A stretch of DNA of 64,000 bases from Talpa occidentalis (GCF_014898055.3 NW_023601433.1:88049106-88113105), one strand, 5' to 3'; counted from the first letter of the stretch, positions 1 to 11,990 are shown. Program-made: numbers and translations. The notes: generated by a model not told the origin, from the sequence alone.

Positions 1-1766
1 CAGAGGCACCTACTTTTTCTCCCTGTCGCTATCACTCTGCTTCTTAGTGCTGGGGCCACTTTGACCTGAAGCCAGGAACTTCCAAAGCTCCGTGGTTCTG
101 GTTGTTTTCATGAAGGGTCTGGCCCCAGGAGGTAGATAGGCCTGTGTAAAGGTGATCGGACAGTAGTTCTGGCCTTAATGCAGGAGGAGGGAAGGCGTAG
201 GAGGTTACAAGAGGCGGAGTGGGGGAGGGTCAGTTGAGGTTCCTTGCGAAGGACCAGATTAGAGCCAGGCACCTCGAGGTCGACAGTGACATCCTGGCTA
301 AGGGAATAGGTGGAAGAAGGGGTGTCTGGGAGTCAGGAGACTGGGGTTCTCTGCGTCTTTTGCTGCATCACCCATGAATCACTCCTCGGTAAGGGCAGGT
401 GGAGGGTGGTTGCAGATGGCATGAATCTGGACATTACCCAGAGTCCTTTGCTCCACCTGGAGGGCATGGGGTCCCCATCCACCCACCAGCCGAAGACTGT
501 CACTCACCCCCTTAGGGGATCCGGAGGCCCCACGCAAGGTGGTTTTGTCTTGAGAGGCCGGAGCTTTCATTCCACACAGATGACCTCCCAGCTTCCCAAA
601 TGAAAACTTGAGTCACTGTGAGTGTCTTTCTTCTGCAGACTCAGCTCCTTGGGTCCTTGTGGCATGAGCTCCCCAGGCTCACCCCACAGCCCCAGCCCCA
701 GCCCCATCCTCGCCTTTCTACTGCTCCTGCCCCCACCCCTTCCGTCCCAGGCAGACAGAACTGGGTCTTGCCCCCAGATGATGCAGTGTCAGATAGAGAT
801 CGCCAGCCTCGTCTAAAAGGGGGCTGACAGTGGCGATGTACCCCGTGTTCCGAGGCCACACTTGCCCAGACCTGAGCGCCGTGTGCTGCGCGTAAGTATT
901 CCTGGGGCCTGGGGCTGGGGGCGCCGCGGCAGCTGGGCATCCCCTCCTGCTGGGGTGACTCTAAGCAGACCGCATCCGGGTCCTCAGACCTTCAGCCACC
1001 AGCAAGGGATCCTGCCTCCTTCAAGGATGCACCCTCGGCGGGGCGGCCTCTGCCGGTGTCACTGGGCCTCTGAGCACAGAATCAAAGATACCGGCCACCT
1101 CCAGCATTTTTGGAAAGAGAAATGAGGTGAGGGGTGCAAACATATGTCACCACGGGGCAGGGGTGGGGGGTTGTTTGTTCTGACTTGTGATGATCCCAGG
1201 TGGGACTTGGAGGGTCCAGACAGACACTCGACTTCTGCCTGGGCTAGCTGGGAGGTTTTGCTCTGCGGCTTTGCGGCCAGGATTCAGGACCGATGATGGG
1301 GTGAGGTACCACACCGGGATCCCAGGAGAGGTTGTGTGTCCCAAGAGCTCCCTGTTCCTCTCTTTCTCTTTCAGACCCACTGTTGAATCAGCTCAAGGCT
1401 GTCTGACCCCTGCTGTTTACATGTGACGCCGACCTTCTCTCAACATGGACGGAGCTCAAATCCGTTAGAGAAACACCCAGAACGTCTGCGCGTGGTTATC
1501 TCTGGATTGAGCCCAGCCAGGAATCCGGCCCGTTTTTGTTTCAGTCTTATCATTATTGGCATTTGATCAGATACAGACTGGCCGTGCGAAGCTGCTTGTC
1601 AAGGCAAGAGCCCACAGGACTGGGGGAGAAGGAATTTCACATGTTCCTCATTTAGAACAGGTAGAGCCCGCACCGGCAGAGGCCGAGCTTGGAGCTGGCT
1701 GCCCGAGGAGCCTCTTTGTCAGGCCGGGCAGGGTGGGGGTGGGAACATGTCAAGAAGACGCTTGAG
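1..1766. other. Non-coding interval, mostly unique GC-rich DNA
   Basis: No exon or gene is recognised. Short open frames occur on both strands with no family resemblance. A weak MIR-like start (a 'gagtcaggagactggggttct' type phrase near 330-350) is the only repeat trace I see. A polypyrimidine tract ending in CAG near 625-640 looks like a splice acceptor, but no open frame or donor supports an exon. Confidence 0.5.
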
Positions 1767-1781
1767 CCAGGAAGTGGTGGT

Positions 1782-1805
1782 TTTCTTTCTTTCTTTCTTT
1801 CTTTT
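1782..1805 (+). repeat. (TTTC)n tetranucleotide tract at a SINE tail
   Basis: About six TTTC units lie directly between the left target-site duplication and the T-rich tail of the adjacent minus-strand SINE. Read on the minus strand it is a GAAA-expanded poly(A) tail of that SINE, so it belongs to the insertion. Confidence 0.85.
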
Positions 1806-2063
1806 TAAATTAATTTATTTATTTACACAAGCACTGGGTACAGTCAGAAGCGCGGGAGGGTGAGAGAATTCACCAGAGCCAGAGCAGGCAGCAAAACAGG
1901 CAGACTGACGAAGTAAACTGCTGAGGGGAGCAGCGGACGCGGCAGGAGAGGTCTGTCACACCATGTGGGGACCCTCGCTGGTGGCTGGGAACCGAACCGG
2001 CGCTGTAGAGGCTGCGGGCAGCTTTGCAGCCCAGCGCTCAACCGCTGCGCCAGCAGGGGAGGC
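1786..2063 (-). mobile_element. tRNA-derived SINE, 'CACTGGG' subtype
   Basis: Full-length SINE in reverse orientation. On the plus strand it begins with the tail (AATTTATTTATTTA) and ends with the reverse complement of the tRNA-like head (GCGCCAGCAGGGGAGGCC). An imperfect target-site duplication flanks it: CCAGGAAGTGGTGGTTTTC at 1767 and nearly the same sequence at 2064. It has the 'gcactgggtacagtcagaagcg' style tail seen again at 4840 and 50935, which marks a second subfamily. Its open frames are repeat sequence, not genes. Confidence 0.9.
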
Positions 2064-2082
2064 CCAGGAAGTGGTTGGTTTT

Positions 2083-3824
2083 CAACCAACAGCCTTGAGC
2101 CCTCTTCCACACCCACCCTCCCACCCCGGTAATCCAGGTAACTCCTGGTCTGCTGCGGCCAACCTGTGACCCCGTCCATTTTGCCTCTTTGTGGCTGAGA
2201 CAGAGACATGTGACCCAGGTGTGGCCAGTGGGGTGTGAGGAGACTCCTGGGGGCTCCTGGGAAGGGCGTCCTGGCTCCTCTAGAGACACAGAGGAAGGGA
2301 CGGCCCCTCTGGCTGTTGCGTGAGGGTGTTTGCCCGGAGCTGTGGCAGCCGCCTTGAGACCACGAGGAGTAGCACTGGAGAGGACGGTGGAGAAAGGTGG
2401 GCCCGGAGGCCTGGTGTCCCCACTGAGCTTTTGAGTTCCCCAAGCCTGGAGCCGGTGTACGGCTCGGGGGAGATGGCCTGTCTTCCTCGGCAGAGCACTG
2501 CTTTCGTGTTTCGCTCCTTGCTACCAAGGGCATCGGGGTAGAAGCAACAGAGGAACGGCTGGTTGGTAAGCTGAGTCCAGGGAGGCTGCCCTGCTCCCTC
2601 GCCCATCAGTGCTGGCCTCATCCACCGCGCCTCGGGCGTGAGTTCCGCCTCCTTTCTCTGTCCAGACCACGGCAGCGCGAGCCCTGGCTGGCCGTCGTGA
2701 AGGCCGCACGGGGGAGCGGATGAGCAAAGGATAGTCAGGAGCTGGGAGCCGTGCGGGCCCTTGGTCAGCGGTCAGCAGACGTGGCTGTTGTGTTTTAATG
2801 AATTCCCCTTCTCTCGGATGGGGAGTCCTTAGGAGCACGCGGGCAGCCTACATGCCGCCCGATCCTCCCCGGCCCTGAGGAGTGTGCTCCCCGCGGATCG
2901 CGGAGCTGACGGGGGGGAGGGCAGAGAGGGCAGGAGACTGAAGAGGGCGACATGGGGGGACAGGGGGTCTCCTGGAGCCGGCCGAGCCCCGACTGGACGA
3001 GGGCCTTCGGGTGGGGTGGGGTTGCCAGGTGCAAATGTCTCTACGCATCTGCCCCCTTGGGCCCCCGGTCCACCTCCCTCGCCGGGCTCCTGCCCCGAGC
3101 CAGGGGTGTCTTCCATTACAAACAGCTGAGACCTTTCGCAACATGGATTGTTTTCAGAGCCTCCTTTTTCCTGTGGCTTCTGTTTTTCTTCTTAAACTCT
3201 GCTTCTAAAATTGTAGCTCAAGGAAAGACAGGGAGACTGCCCGGGAGGGCAGGAATCCCGGCTGGCCTCACGCCCCGCAAGGCTCCGGGAGAGGCGTCCA
3301 GAGCGGCTTCCCGGCCCGCAGTCGGCACGGGAGCTGGCAGCGCGGGCCGGGCCTTCGTCCCAGTGTCCAGATCAGGCTGCTCTGAGCGCCCAGAGGAGAC
3401 ACGACGTCTGACTTGCCCGCGGCGCTTTCTTCCCGGCTGGCCCTGCGGGTCTGCTGCTCCTGTGAGATCTGGAGAGCGTCTCCACGAGGAGAAGCCTGTT
3501 GTGAAAACGGCTGTGAATGGATGTCAGCTCGGCTGCCACCTGCGGCATCAGGCCACACGGACATGGTCTGAGACCCCCGGGGACCCACCTCCTCCCTTGC
3601 CGAAGCAGAAGCAGAGGGATCGGTGAGGTTCATCCTTAAGCCTTCCAGGTTTTGGTCTCTTCCGTCCCCCCACTTTGGTTTGCTTTTAGTTGGGGGCCAA
3701 ATAATTCCCCCCAACTGATAAGTTAATACATCTCATGGGATATTTGGTTCCAATCTTGTCATGCCCTGCTGAGTCCTTCCTACGAATGACAAACTTACAA
3801 CAGCTTCTCAAAGAAGTCTTTCTC
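2083..3824. other. Non-coding interval, unique GC-rich DNA
   Basis: No gene, RNA gene or clear repeat is recognised. The stretch at 3240-3480 is moderately CpG-rich. Open frames up to about 225 codons occur but overlap on both strands and resemble no family. Confidence 0.45.
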
Positions 3825-4096
3825 GGGCCTCCCTGGTGGCGCAAGGGGTTAAGACGCAAACTGTGAAGCTAGCTGCAGCCTCTGCAGCACGAGTTCGATC
3901 CCCGGCCAGGGAGCAACCCACATGGTGCAGCAGACCTCTCCTGACTGGCCCACTGCTCCCCTCTGCAGTGTATTTCAGTCAGTCTGCCTGTTCTGTTCCC
4001 CACTCTGTCTCTGGTGAGTCCTCTCACCCCCATACCTCTGGCCTAAACCCTAGTTCTTGTACGTACAAATAAATAAATCTTTTTTTTTTTTTTTTA
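3825..4096 (+). mobile_element. tRNA-derived SINE, main subtype
   Basis: Full-length insertion in forward orientation. It starts GGGCCTCCCTGGTGGCGCAA (A-box region about 3834-3846), carries a B-box-like GAGTTCGATCC near 3891, and ends in AATAAATAAATCTT followed by a T/A-rich tail. An AAAGAAGTCTT target-site duplication lies at about 3810 and 4098. The pol III boxes are recognisable, so this copy may still have been transcription-competent when it inserted. Confidence 0.93.
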
Positions 4097-4109
4097 AAAG
4101 AAGTCTTCC

Positions 4110-4828
4110 TGGACCCCATACCCCTCTACAGCTCTTGCTGCATCTCTCTGCTCCCTTTTACAGCAAAAAGTCTGTAAACATTCATCTATGCCAGGGCTGC
4201 CTGGCAGGACTATAGCAGCACATCTTGGCCTATGTAAGTGGCCCTGAGTTGTGCAGTGCACAGCCTGCACAACTGCACATGGGAGGCCTGGTCTGGACTT
4301 GCTGCTTCCATTCCTTACCTGTCATCTCTTTTGAGTCTACTCCGAGCAGGCATCCATCAAGAACCTTGTTTCCACTCCTCTATAGAGCCAGCTCTTGTCG
4401 AGGCCCCAGGCACGTCCACCTTACCGGATCCAAAGGTAAGTCCTGAGTCCTCACGGCAACATTTGTCAGTTACACCTCCTTCTTAAAATGCTTTATTGCC
4501 TCTGGCTTCTGGGACTCCTCCTACTTCAGTAGTTGCAGCTTTTCAGCCTCTTTTGCCTGCCCATCTTCTGCGTGATGGCTTTGTTTATTGCTGTCTCCCC
4601 AGTATGCCCAAGAGCGCCTGGCACAGGGCAGGCAGCGTTCGACAAATGTGGCGTATACACACAAGTGCTCAAGGGGCTGAGGTCAAATCACAGAATTTCA
4701 GGCTTCATGATCGGTCGCTGATATCTGGGGGCTGTTTCTACTAACTTCTAAAAACACAATGGAAATGGGCCACAAGGGTCCCTGCAAGTCTTTCCACAGG
4801 ACACTGGGTTGGTCTGGCTCCCTTTTAA
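4110..4828. other. Non-coding interval
   Basis: Nothing gene-like is recognised. The segment 4480-4660 has weak similarity to L2/MIR-type 3' ends (a 'cctggcacagggcaggc' phrase near 4617), too degraded to call separately. Confidence 0.4.
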
Positions 4829-4839
4829 GATACAGGGGG

Positions 4840-5136
4840 GGCCTCCCCGGTGGCGCAGTGGTTGAGCGCTGGGTTGCAAAGCTGCCCACAGCCTCTGCAG
4901 CGCCGGTTCGATCCCCGGCTGCTCCCTGGCAACAGGAGGGGGGTCCCACATGGCGCACAGACCTCTCCTGCCGCCCGCTGCTCCCCTCAGCAGTGTACTT
5001 CGGTCCTTCTGCCTGCTCTGCTCCCCGCTCTGGCTCTGGTGAATTCTCTCACCCTCCCGCGCTTCTGACTGTACCCAGTGCTTGTATAAATAAATAAATA
5101 ATTAATAAATAAATCTTTAAATAAATAAATAAATAT
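4840..5136 (+). mobile_element. tRNA-derived SINE, 'CACTGGG' subtype
   Basis: Forward-strand insertion starting GGGGCCTCCCCGGTGGCGCAG with B box GGTTCGATCC near 4905. The tail is long and AAATAAAT-rich (about 5087-5134). Target-site duplication GATACAGGGGG at 4829-4839 and 5137-5147. It inserted just upstream of, or into, the L1 3' fragment that follows. Confidence 0.93.
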
Positions 5137-5154
5137 GATACAGGGGGAAGGTGA

Positions 5155-5400
5155 TTCACAGACATGGAAACAACTGAAGTGTCCAGAAGGATAAGTGGAT
5201 AGAGATGCGGTGTGAGTGTGAGTGTGTGTGTGAGTGTGAGTACAGACACACACACAGGAACACAAGCCACAGGCAAGCAGATCCTGCCGTTGCCACAGCG
5301 TGGAGGACTTCATAGGCACAGCGAGGCCAGTGAGCCAGCGCAAGACGAACACCGCGGAATCTGCCTTACGTGTGGAGCCTAAAGATCCAAACCCTTAGAA
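5155..5400 (+). mobile_element. L1 3' end fragment with an internal GT/GA repeat
   Basis: The order of phrases is that of an L1 ORF2/3'UTR: 'acatggaaacaactgaagtg', 'ataagtggatagagatgcgg', then a simple repeat, then degraded 'gtggaggacttcataggcac' and 'acgtgtggagcctaaagatcc'. The position where L1 copies usually carry a short TA/GT stretch is expanded here to a GTGTGA-type repeat. The copy is heavily diverged and non-coding. Confidence 0.75.
5211..5256 (+). repeat. TGTGAG/GT repeat followed by CA repeat
   Basis: GTGAGTGTGAGTGTGTGTG-type sequence (5211-5241) is followed at once by ACACACACACA (5244-5256). The two halves are roughly complementary and could form a short hairpin. It lies inside the L1 fragment. 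Confidence 0.8.
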
Positions 5401-6449
5401 ACCGAGAGCCCGGTGGGTCCCCAGGGCGGAGGCTCCCCGCGATGACCGGCTTCCCCAGGGGAGCGTCAGCTGCAGGGACGGGGGTCGTGGCCATTCCCAC
5501 TGCTGTTGCCCCGAGCTGGCTCCAAACACGTGGAGTACACGACTGATCCCCTCAGACCTAGGCCTTTTCACCCCAGATGAGTCCACGAGTGGAAAGCTTG
5601 CTCCTAAGTTCAGCAGGGGGAGGGTGGGTGGATGCCGCTGGTCCCAGCCGGTGTGGGGAGAGGAGCGCCAAGCCTCACCCAGCGGGGCCCCAGGAGCCAG
5701 GAGGCCTGAGGAGCTGTGACCCCCTCCAGCGGCGGAGCCTGGGGTGGGCTGGGGGTGGCTGCTTCAGACGAGGTGCTGCTTTTGAAAGAGGATATGAGAG
5801 CGATGAGCCTCTCGCACGCAAGCCCACCTGACAGATGATTCCAGAAGCACCGCCCAGGATGGCCCTGCCACCTCCGCTCTCCTACCCAGGCCGGGGCGCA
5901 GGCCTTGTCCACCATGCGCACCATGGCAGGAAGGTCCCTCGCTCCAGAGACCGTGGGAACATTCTTCCAGAGCCAGATGCTCCCAGTTTTGGGGGGTGCT
6001 CTCTTCGGGGGGCTTTTGGGGGCTGTTTTTGTAAATGCAATCTGTTTATCAGTCTGTTCCGCTGTTTTCTCAAGCCCAGCACCTGACACGGGCCGGGGAG
6101 AGAGTGTCTGGGGGAGGATAACGCGCGCCCCTCTGACCCCTCTGCCGGCTTCGCAGCCAGGAGGGCCTCGGCGGGCCAGGCTGGGCTGCAGCTGGGAAGG
6201 AGAAGGGGAGTGGGGCGCGGGCCGCAGGGGTGGGGCATGGCGGGGAGGGGACTTTTCCTCGCGGCTCCAGGAAGCTAGATTTGGGTGTAGCTGAAGGAGG
6301 CGCTCCATGGCGAAGTCAGGAAAAAAAGCAAACCCGCCATGAACAAGCAGCGGGGAGAAAGAGCTGTGGCCTGGAACCAGGAGCCCTAGCCCGGGGGTGA
6401 ATTCCGCCTCCTGCGCTCTGGCTCATTTTTGCTGCTTTCACATTGGGGG

Positions 6450-6570
6450 GCAGTGAAAAGACAGAACCCCAGGCTCTGACTGAAGTCTGCCTCCGGCCAA
6501 GGCTGTGTGACTTTGGGAAAATTGCTCCCCCTTTCTGGGGTGGCACTGCCCTCGCCCGTGCTGCAGAGGG
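6450..6570 (+). repeat. MIR-like SINE relic
   Basis: The order 'gctctgactgaagtctgcc ... gctgtgtgactttgggaaaattgc ... cccctttctgggg' matches the MIR core, where a 'tgtgtgaccttgggcaagt' phrase precedes a 'cctctctgggcc' phrase. Ancient mammalian tRNA-derived SINE; edges are approximate. Confidence 0.65.
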
Positions 6571-6970
6571 GAGGGAATTACTGAGGTTGTGGGGAGCAGT
6601 CACTGCAGGGTTAAGAGGACTGGGGTTGTCAGCGGGGCCAGCACCTCGGTTCTGGTTCCGGTTCCGGGGCAGGAGGGAGCCGGGCGCCGGGGAACCTCAG
6701 GGCTTCGGATCCTGAGTCTCTGTTCAAACTTTTAGACGTTTGTTGTGAGGAGTAAAGTGACTCCTCTTGGTTGAATTTAACTCATACGTTCAGGCAATTG
6801 CTTAGAATTTGAAAAAGATTCACCAAAATAGCAGAACTTTCATACCGAAATCAAAGACTATCTACTTCATAAAAATCCCGCTCTCAGACACGCTGTTTTT
6901 ATAAAGATGCAGCTTTTGCTTATGACTCGGAGAGGCTGAAAGGGGTCTTTGCTAAGGGGATGTTAAAAAC

Positions 6971-7006
6971 GATGCTTTGGAAGACCCAGATGCTTTGGAA
7001 GACCCA
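6971..7006 (+). repeat. 18-bp tandem duplication
   Basis: Two perfect copies of GATGCTTTGGAAGACCCA lie head to tail. A recent local slippage or duplication event, with no coding role visible. Confidence 0.9.
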
Positions 7007-8229
7007 GCTTTTGTTTGTTTTTTAATGAAGAGGAAGAAATAGTTTGTCCAGGGAAGAAGTGTTTTATGGACAAGGGGTCCACCGGAAATCTGAGCCCCAA
7101 TCCCTCCACAGCTCTGACACCCCCACTTCTCAAGTGACTATGAGCTCTGGCCTTAAGTGGGTGCTCGCCCTGGGGGACTCTTCGGAACTAGGGAAAATCA
7201 CCCGCCCAGTCCCCAGGCTGGTCCCAAAGAGGCGGGTAGAGCTGGCAGGGAGGGCGTAGCTGGGACTTGTGCTAATTACGTAGGCCTTGACCCTGACTTT
7301 CAGCCTCTTTAGCCTTGAGCTGAAAACACCTGCCGACAGCACACCTACACCTCCTCCCTGCCGCTGGTTCCTTTCCCTGCCCAGGAAGCCCTCAGGTCGT
7401 GGGGTTCGAGATCCATCACTCTGCTAACAAATGTGTGGACCCAGGGCAGGCAGTGGGGTGATTTAACGGGAACTCACTGTCGAGGGGGCTGCCTTTGCCG
7501 AGACTACACACCGCAGTTGTTAGGAGGCTGCTAAGCGCGGAGCTGTCAGGTGGTGTGGGGGACTCGCAATGAGAAAGAGAGGGGTGATCCGCACTGAGTG
7601 AGGGTGACAAACAGGAATGGAGCTGCTGCTGTCAGGTGCTGGGTGTCAGTTCATCCTGCCCCAGGCCCATTTTGGACAAGAGAAAATGGAGGCTAGAGGG
7701 TGTAAATAATGTACGATGCTTGGGCAGCTACAAGGAAGGGGACTGGAATAGCAATGGGAATTGGTTTGATTCCAAAGCCCCACAACTGACTCCCCAACAA
7801 AACCTTCCAAAGGCCACAGGTAGGTCATTACAGGATGCTCTCCACTCCCGGGCTTGGGGTCTGGGGTTCAAGCCAAGGCTAATGGAAAACACCCCATGCA
7901 GCTGGGCCTGCAGTGCTCATGTCCGCCCCGGAACTACAGAGCTGCTGCTTGTGCCTACGCCCTAACCCACACGGAGCAGCGAGTCCGTAGCCCTGCTAGC
8001 GTCTCAGGCATCACCAGTGACCTGGGGGTGGCTCAGCGGGTGTGCCTAAGCCAGGGGCAGCTTCTTCACCAGTTAACATAAGGGACTTCGGTTTTGCCTC
8101 CTTGGGGATCCCAGAACCAGTCTCCTGTGGATACCGGGGCTTGATGATAGTGAATCACATGGATTTTTTTTTAAATCATATTCAGTTTTTTTCACAAAAT
8201 ATTTTGTTAAGGCTTAATCATGTCCTTAA

Positions 8230-9250
8230 ATAGTCTTTGGAAACATGATTTTAATTGCTGTATTATATTCAAAGATGTGACTATACCATCCTTGTTTACT
8301 CTCCCTGATAGGGTATGAGATTGTTTTCCTTCATTAACGTTAATATGTAGCCGTGTAACTCACCTAGGTGAGCTTTGGCTTACATCTCTGATTATTTCCT
8401 TAGAACAGATTTCTAGACATGGAATTACTCGACCAAAGGGTAAGACTATTTTCAAGGCTTTTGCTGTTACCAGATTTTTTCCAGTGGAGACTTCAGTTTA
8501 TAGTACGAGCACCCCTTATCTGCATCCTCACCAACACTATTTTTGCTTTTAATTGAAAACATCCTCAGTATGGTAAGCTTTTTAAAAATTGTGTTTTGTT
8601 TGTTTATTCAAAATCTTTAATTACACAGGTGAACCTTTTAGGCATTTATTAGACGGGTGCTTCAGTTCTCAAATGTGTGTGTTTTGTCCACTTCTCTGTT
8701 AAAGTGACTGTTTTTGTCTTGTTTATTTTTAAGAACTTTTTATATATGTAGGGCACTGATTATCCATCATCAATGTTACATCTTCCCCAGTATTCTTGCT
8801 GTAAAATGTTTTTGTCATTATGATGTTCAGAGGTTTGCTTTCATGTAATCAAATCTATCAGCCTCTTAGATGTCTTCCATTGCATGGGGCTTAGAAAACT
8901 CTGTCCCAGCCAGAAATCATGGAAATATTTACCTCTGTTTCTTTCCTGCTTGTTTTGGAGCTTTATTGTTGTTGTTATTATAATTTTGCCTTTGCTGCTT
9001 TTATTTTATTTTGGTCTATGATAAAGGGGAGCCAACTTAATTTTATAAGTGCCCATTGTCTGTATCCTCACCATATTGTCCCAGTACCTGTGACTGATTC
9101 CTTCTTTCTGTACTGATCTGTGATGCCACGTTTATAGTATATCAAATTTCTATATGCATTAGACCCTAGAACATGTAATATCTACTGCTTTCATATCACT
9201 TATTCCTCCAGAGAGAGGTTTTCAATATAGAGTGAGTCTTACTGTTTCCC
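8230..9250 (-). mobile_element. Old L1 (L1M-type) ORF2 3' region, reverse orientation
   Basis: On the plus strand the L1 3' order runs backwards: 'acatggaattactcgaccaaaggg' (8419), 'tgcatcctcaccaacact' (8521), 'tttttaagaactttttatata' (8730), 'ttcatgtaatcaaatctatcag' (8842), then 'gatctgtgatgccacgtttat' (9115). These are the diverged anti-sense ORF2 phrases common to L1M copies. Many stops and indels are present, so it is inert. Confidence 0.85.
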
Positions 9251-10322
9251 TATTTAAAATACTCGCCCCCCTTCAGCCAGGATAAGATGCAGATCTCCTG
9301 GGACTTGGGTGCTTCTTGGCCCCACTGGCCTCTCTGCTCTTTAGTTCCAGATCTGCCAGGGCCCCATGACCCACTCACTCCTTCAGGCTTTGTCCTTTTT
9401 TTCTCCAGCACCCCCAGCCCCCTTCCAGTCCATCACTCGACCTACCTCTCATCCAACCACTCTCCACCACCAGCCTCCACCCCCTCACCTGGGCGTGGCC
9501 TCCCCACTCCTGGAAATGTCAGCCCTCCCCTCCCCCCACCTTCCTCAGCACATCCCCACCAGTTGAAGAACAGCCTCAAGCACACAGCAGAGCAGCGGGA
9601 GCGCCTCCCTGCGGACAATGCAGGGCACGTCAGTGGGGGACCTAGGTGGGCAGGACAGGAGTGGCCCCTCAAGCACTGCAGGATTTGCCAGATGGTGGGC
9701 TTCGAAGCAGGGGCAGCCGGAAGCTTGAGGGTGCCCTCCGAGCCTCTCGGCAGTGTGGGGGTCCCCTTCCCAGGATGGAGGTGGGCGTCCTGGGCCAACG
9801 TGACGAGACTGGGGAACCTGAGGTGTCTCCATCTCTCATGGAGGAGGGGCCACCCCCTTGCGGACAGACCTTGAGAACATTGGAATGTGGATGTTAGAAA
9901 TGTAGCTCAACATGGGCACCGTCCAAGAGGGAAGAAAGCAGCCCCTAGGGAAGGGTTAGATGAACAATGAGAGGAAGAGCCCAGCCCCGGAGTAGCTGGG
10001 GACCTGCTGTGACATCACCGCCTGGGGTGTCACCTCCAGCACCCGCTTCCCCTGCGGCAGCTCCTGGAGAGCCAGAGCCTTGCCCGGGTCTCTGCCGTCT
10101 TTGGGTCACTGTGCCCCCCGCTGCCACCAACAGGTGTTCAAGGAATAGTGGTTGATTGAAAGACTCAGAAAGATGGAAAGACATGAGCAGCCTGGGGGCT
10201 TGGGGAGGGAGTGAGGGTGCCCTGCACCCAGTTAGACCCTGGCGTCTGCTCCTGGGGACTGCTGGCTGTTTGTGCCTCAGGCTTTCTCCATCCCTGAGGA
10301 TAGTGGAGAACTGACCGCTATA
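9251..10322. other. Non-coding interval with an L2 trace
   Basis: C-rich 9380-9560 gives long proline-rich frames with no family match. 10085-10160 ends with 'acaggtgttcaaggaatagtggttgattgaa', a diverged L2/MIR 3'-end phrase (plus strand). No gene is recognised. Confidence 0.45.
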
Positions 10323-10331
10323 AATGAACAA

Positions 10332-10607
10332 GGCCTCCCTGGTGGCTCAGGGGTTAAGTCTCAGCACTGTGAAGCTGTCCGCAGCCTCTGCAGCACAAGT
10401 TCGATCCCTGGTGGCCAGGGAGCTACCCATGGGGTGCGGCAGACCTCACCTGTCTTCCCCACTGCTCCCCTCAGCAGTGTATTTCAGTAGATCCACCTGT
10501 CCTGCTCCCCACTCTGTCTGGTGAATCCTCTCACCACCACCACCCTCCCCCCACCTCTGGCCAACACCCCAGATCTTGTCTGCATGAATAAATAAATCTT
10601 AAAAAAA
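10332..10607 (+). mobile_element. tRNA-derived SINE, main subtype
   Basis: Starts GGCCTCCCTGGTGGCTCAGG, B-box-like AAGTTCGATCCC near 10398, and ends AATAAATAAATCTT plus A-rich tail. Target-site duplication AATGAACAA at 10323-10331 and 10610-10618. An internal CACCACCACC expansion sits near 10533-10545. Confidence 0.93.
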
Positions 10608-10618
10608 TTAATGAACAA

Positions 10619-11620
10619 CGGCCCCTCCTCGAGATGGCTGAAGCAAAGCCCACACATGGGGTGGCAGGCCCCACCTGGAACCTCTCCTGGGCACCGCCTT
10701 GGTGGAGCTGGGCTCCAGTGCCCACGTGCTCCCGGACTGTCGGCTGCTAGGGCATGACTAGGGAGCCAGATGGTCTCTGGAGAGGCCTCGCCGGCCCAGG
10801 AGAGGTTCTGAGATGGTCATTTTGTCTTGACAAGAAGAATGAGCCCCTGGGGATACACTTTTCAGAGAGCAAGCCCCAGCTCTGGTGCGCAAAGGCCCTT
10901 CCCAGCAGCTCCCGTGTGAAAGAAGCCCTTTCTCTACTTCACGCAACGCCATGCTCACTCCTGGCTCAGGGGTGCCTGCTTCGCTGGCTCTGCTCCGCAT
11001 TCGGGGTGTATCTCCCGTGCTCCCCTACACCCCCTTCATCCAGCGGCTGTCTACCCCAGCCTTGCCCTGGGACGTGTCCCTCATGCCCTCGTTGACCATT
11101 CCATTCTGGCGCCCACAGTTTTAGGAAAACCTAAAGAGAAAAGTCATTGGGGTTGTTTTTTTTTTTTGGTTCCCTTCTCAGCGTTTTGAAATCCAATCTG
11201 AATCTCAAGTATGTTTTGAGTTGTGTTCAACTTTTAACATTCTGTGAAAATTTGGATTTAATTAATTTCGCTGGCGTTCTGAAATAGTGCGATACTTTTA
11301 TTTTTTGTTTCCTGGACCGAAGCCTTGCCACATTTGTGGAAAAACTGAGGGGGGAATATTTTCTTGTAAGAATGAATGTAAAGTGGATGGAAATGGCTGC
11401 TTTAGGGGAAATGACTGATTTCTGGCCTCCGGGCCGGGCCTGCAAGCACCAGCAGGCCCGGGGGGCTGGACGGGAAAGCTTTGACCATAATGTGAGACTT
11501 GTCACGTCCTCTGGACCCCTTCCCGGGCCCGCTGTCGCTGTGTCATGGCCTGGGTGCCCTGGTGGCAAAGCCGGCGGGCTGGAGAGAATGTGGGCGACTT
11601 TCCTCTGCGACGTCATGGGT
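10619..11620. other. Non-coding interval; 11120-11420 is AT-rich and repeat-poor
   Basis: No gene recognised. The stretch 11120-11420 is balanced to AT-rich, free of recognisable repeats, and flanked by GC-rich DNA, which makes it a weak candidate for conserved non-coding sequence. Open frames here are short. Confidence 0.4.
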
Positions 11621-11624
11621 GTGA

Positions 11625-11990
11625 GGCGCGTGTTGCTGCTGTCACAAATGGTCACAAACTCAGTGGCTTGAGACGGCCCAGCTTTGTCATCTTGCACCTC
11701 TGAGAGGTCGGCACTGTTCTTCCTGGAGGCTCCAGGGGAGAATCCGTTTCTGGACGCATCAGTTTCTAGACGCTGCCAGCACCCCTTGCTCCTGGCACCC
11801 ACTCCCACCTCTGCTTCTGCCCTCCCTCTCCTCTCTGACCCCCACCCCCCGCTGCCCTCTTATAAAGACCCTGGGCCCTCGTGGCCCCATTCAAGACGCA
11901 AAGTCTCCTCTGCCATGTCAGGACGTGTGTTCACAGGTGCACCTCTTGGGGGGCACACTTCTGCCTGCCGTCCCCTCCCAGGGCTGAGAC
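11625..11990 (-). mobile_element. MLT1-like (ERVL-MaLR) LTR relic, reverse orientation
   Basis: The phrases 'gttgctgctgtcacaaatggtcacaaactcagtggctt' (11631) and later 'cttcctggaggctccagggg' and 'ctcctggcacccactcccacctc' follow the order of an MLT1-type LTR read backwards. Non-coding LTR relic; the subfamily is not resolved. Confidence 0.6.

Larger units (their letters stand above)
5401..8229. other. Non-coding interval, GC-rich then AT-richer unique DNA
   Basis: 5401-6720 is GC-rich with long antiparallel open frames (5610-6308 minus, 5905-6294 plus) that match nothing I know. 6720-7040 is AT-rich, repeat-poor and could hold regulatory sequence. A MIR (6450-6570) and an 18-bp tandem duplication (6971-7006) are listed separately. 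No gene is supported. Confidence 0.45.

Noticed and set aside
1844..2533. 229-codon minus-strand frame
   Set aside because: Its C-terminal part is the SINE at 1786-2063, and the rest has no family resemblance.
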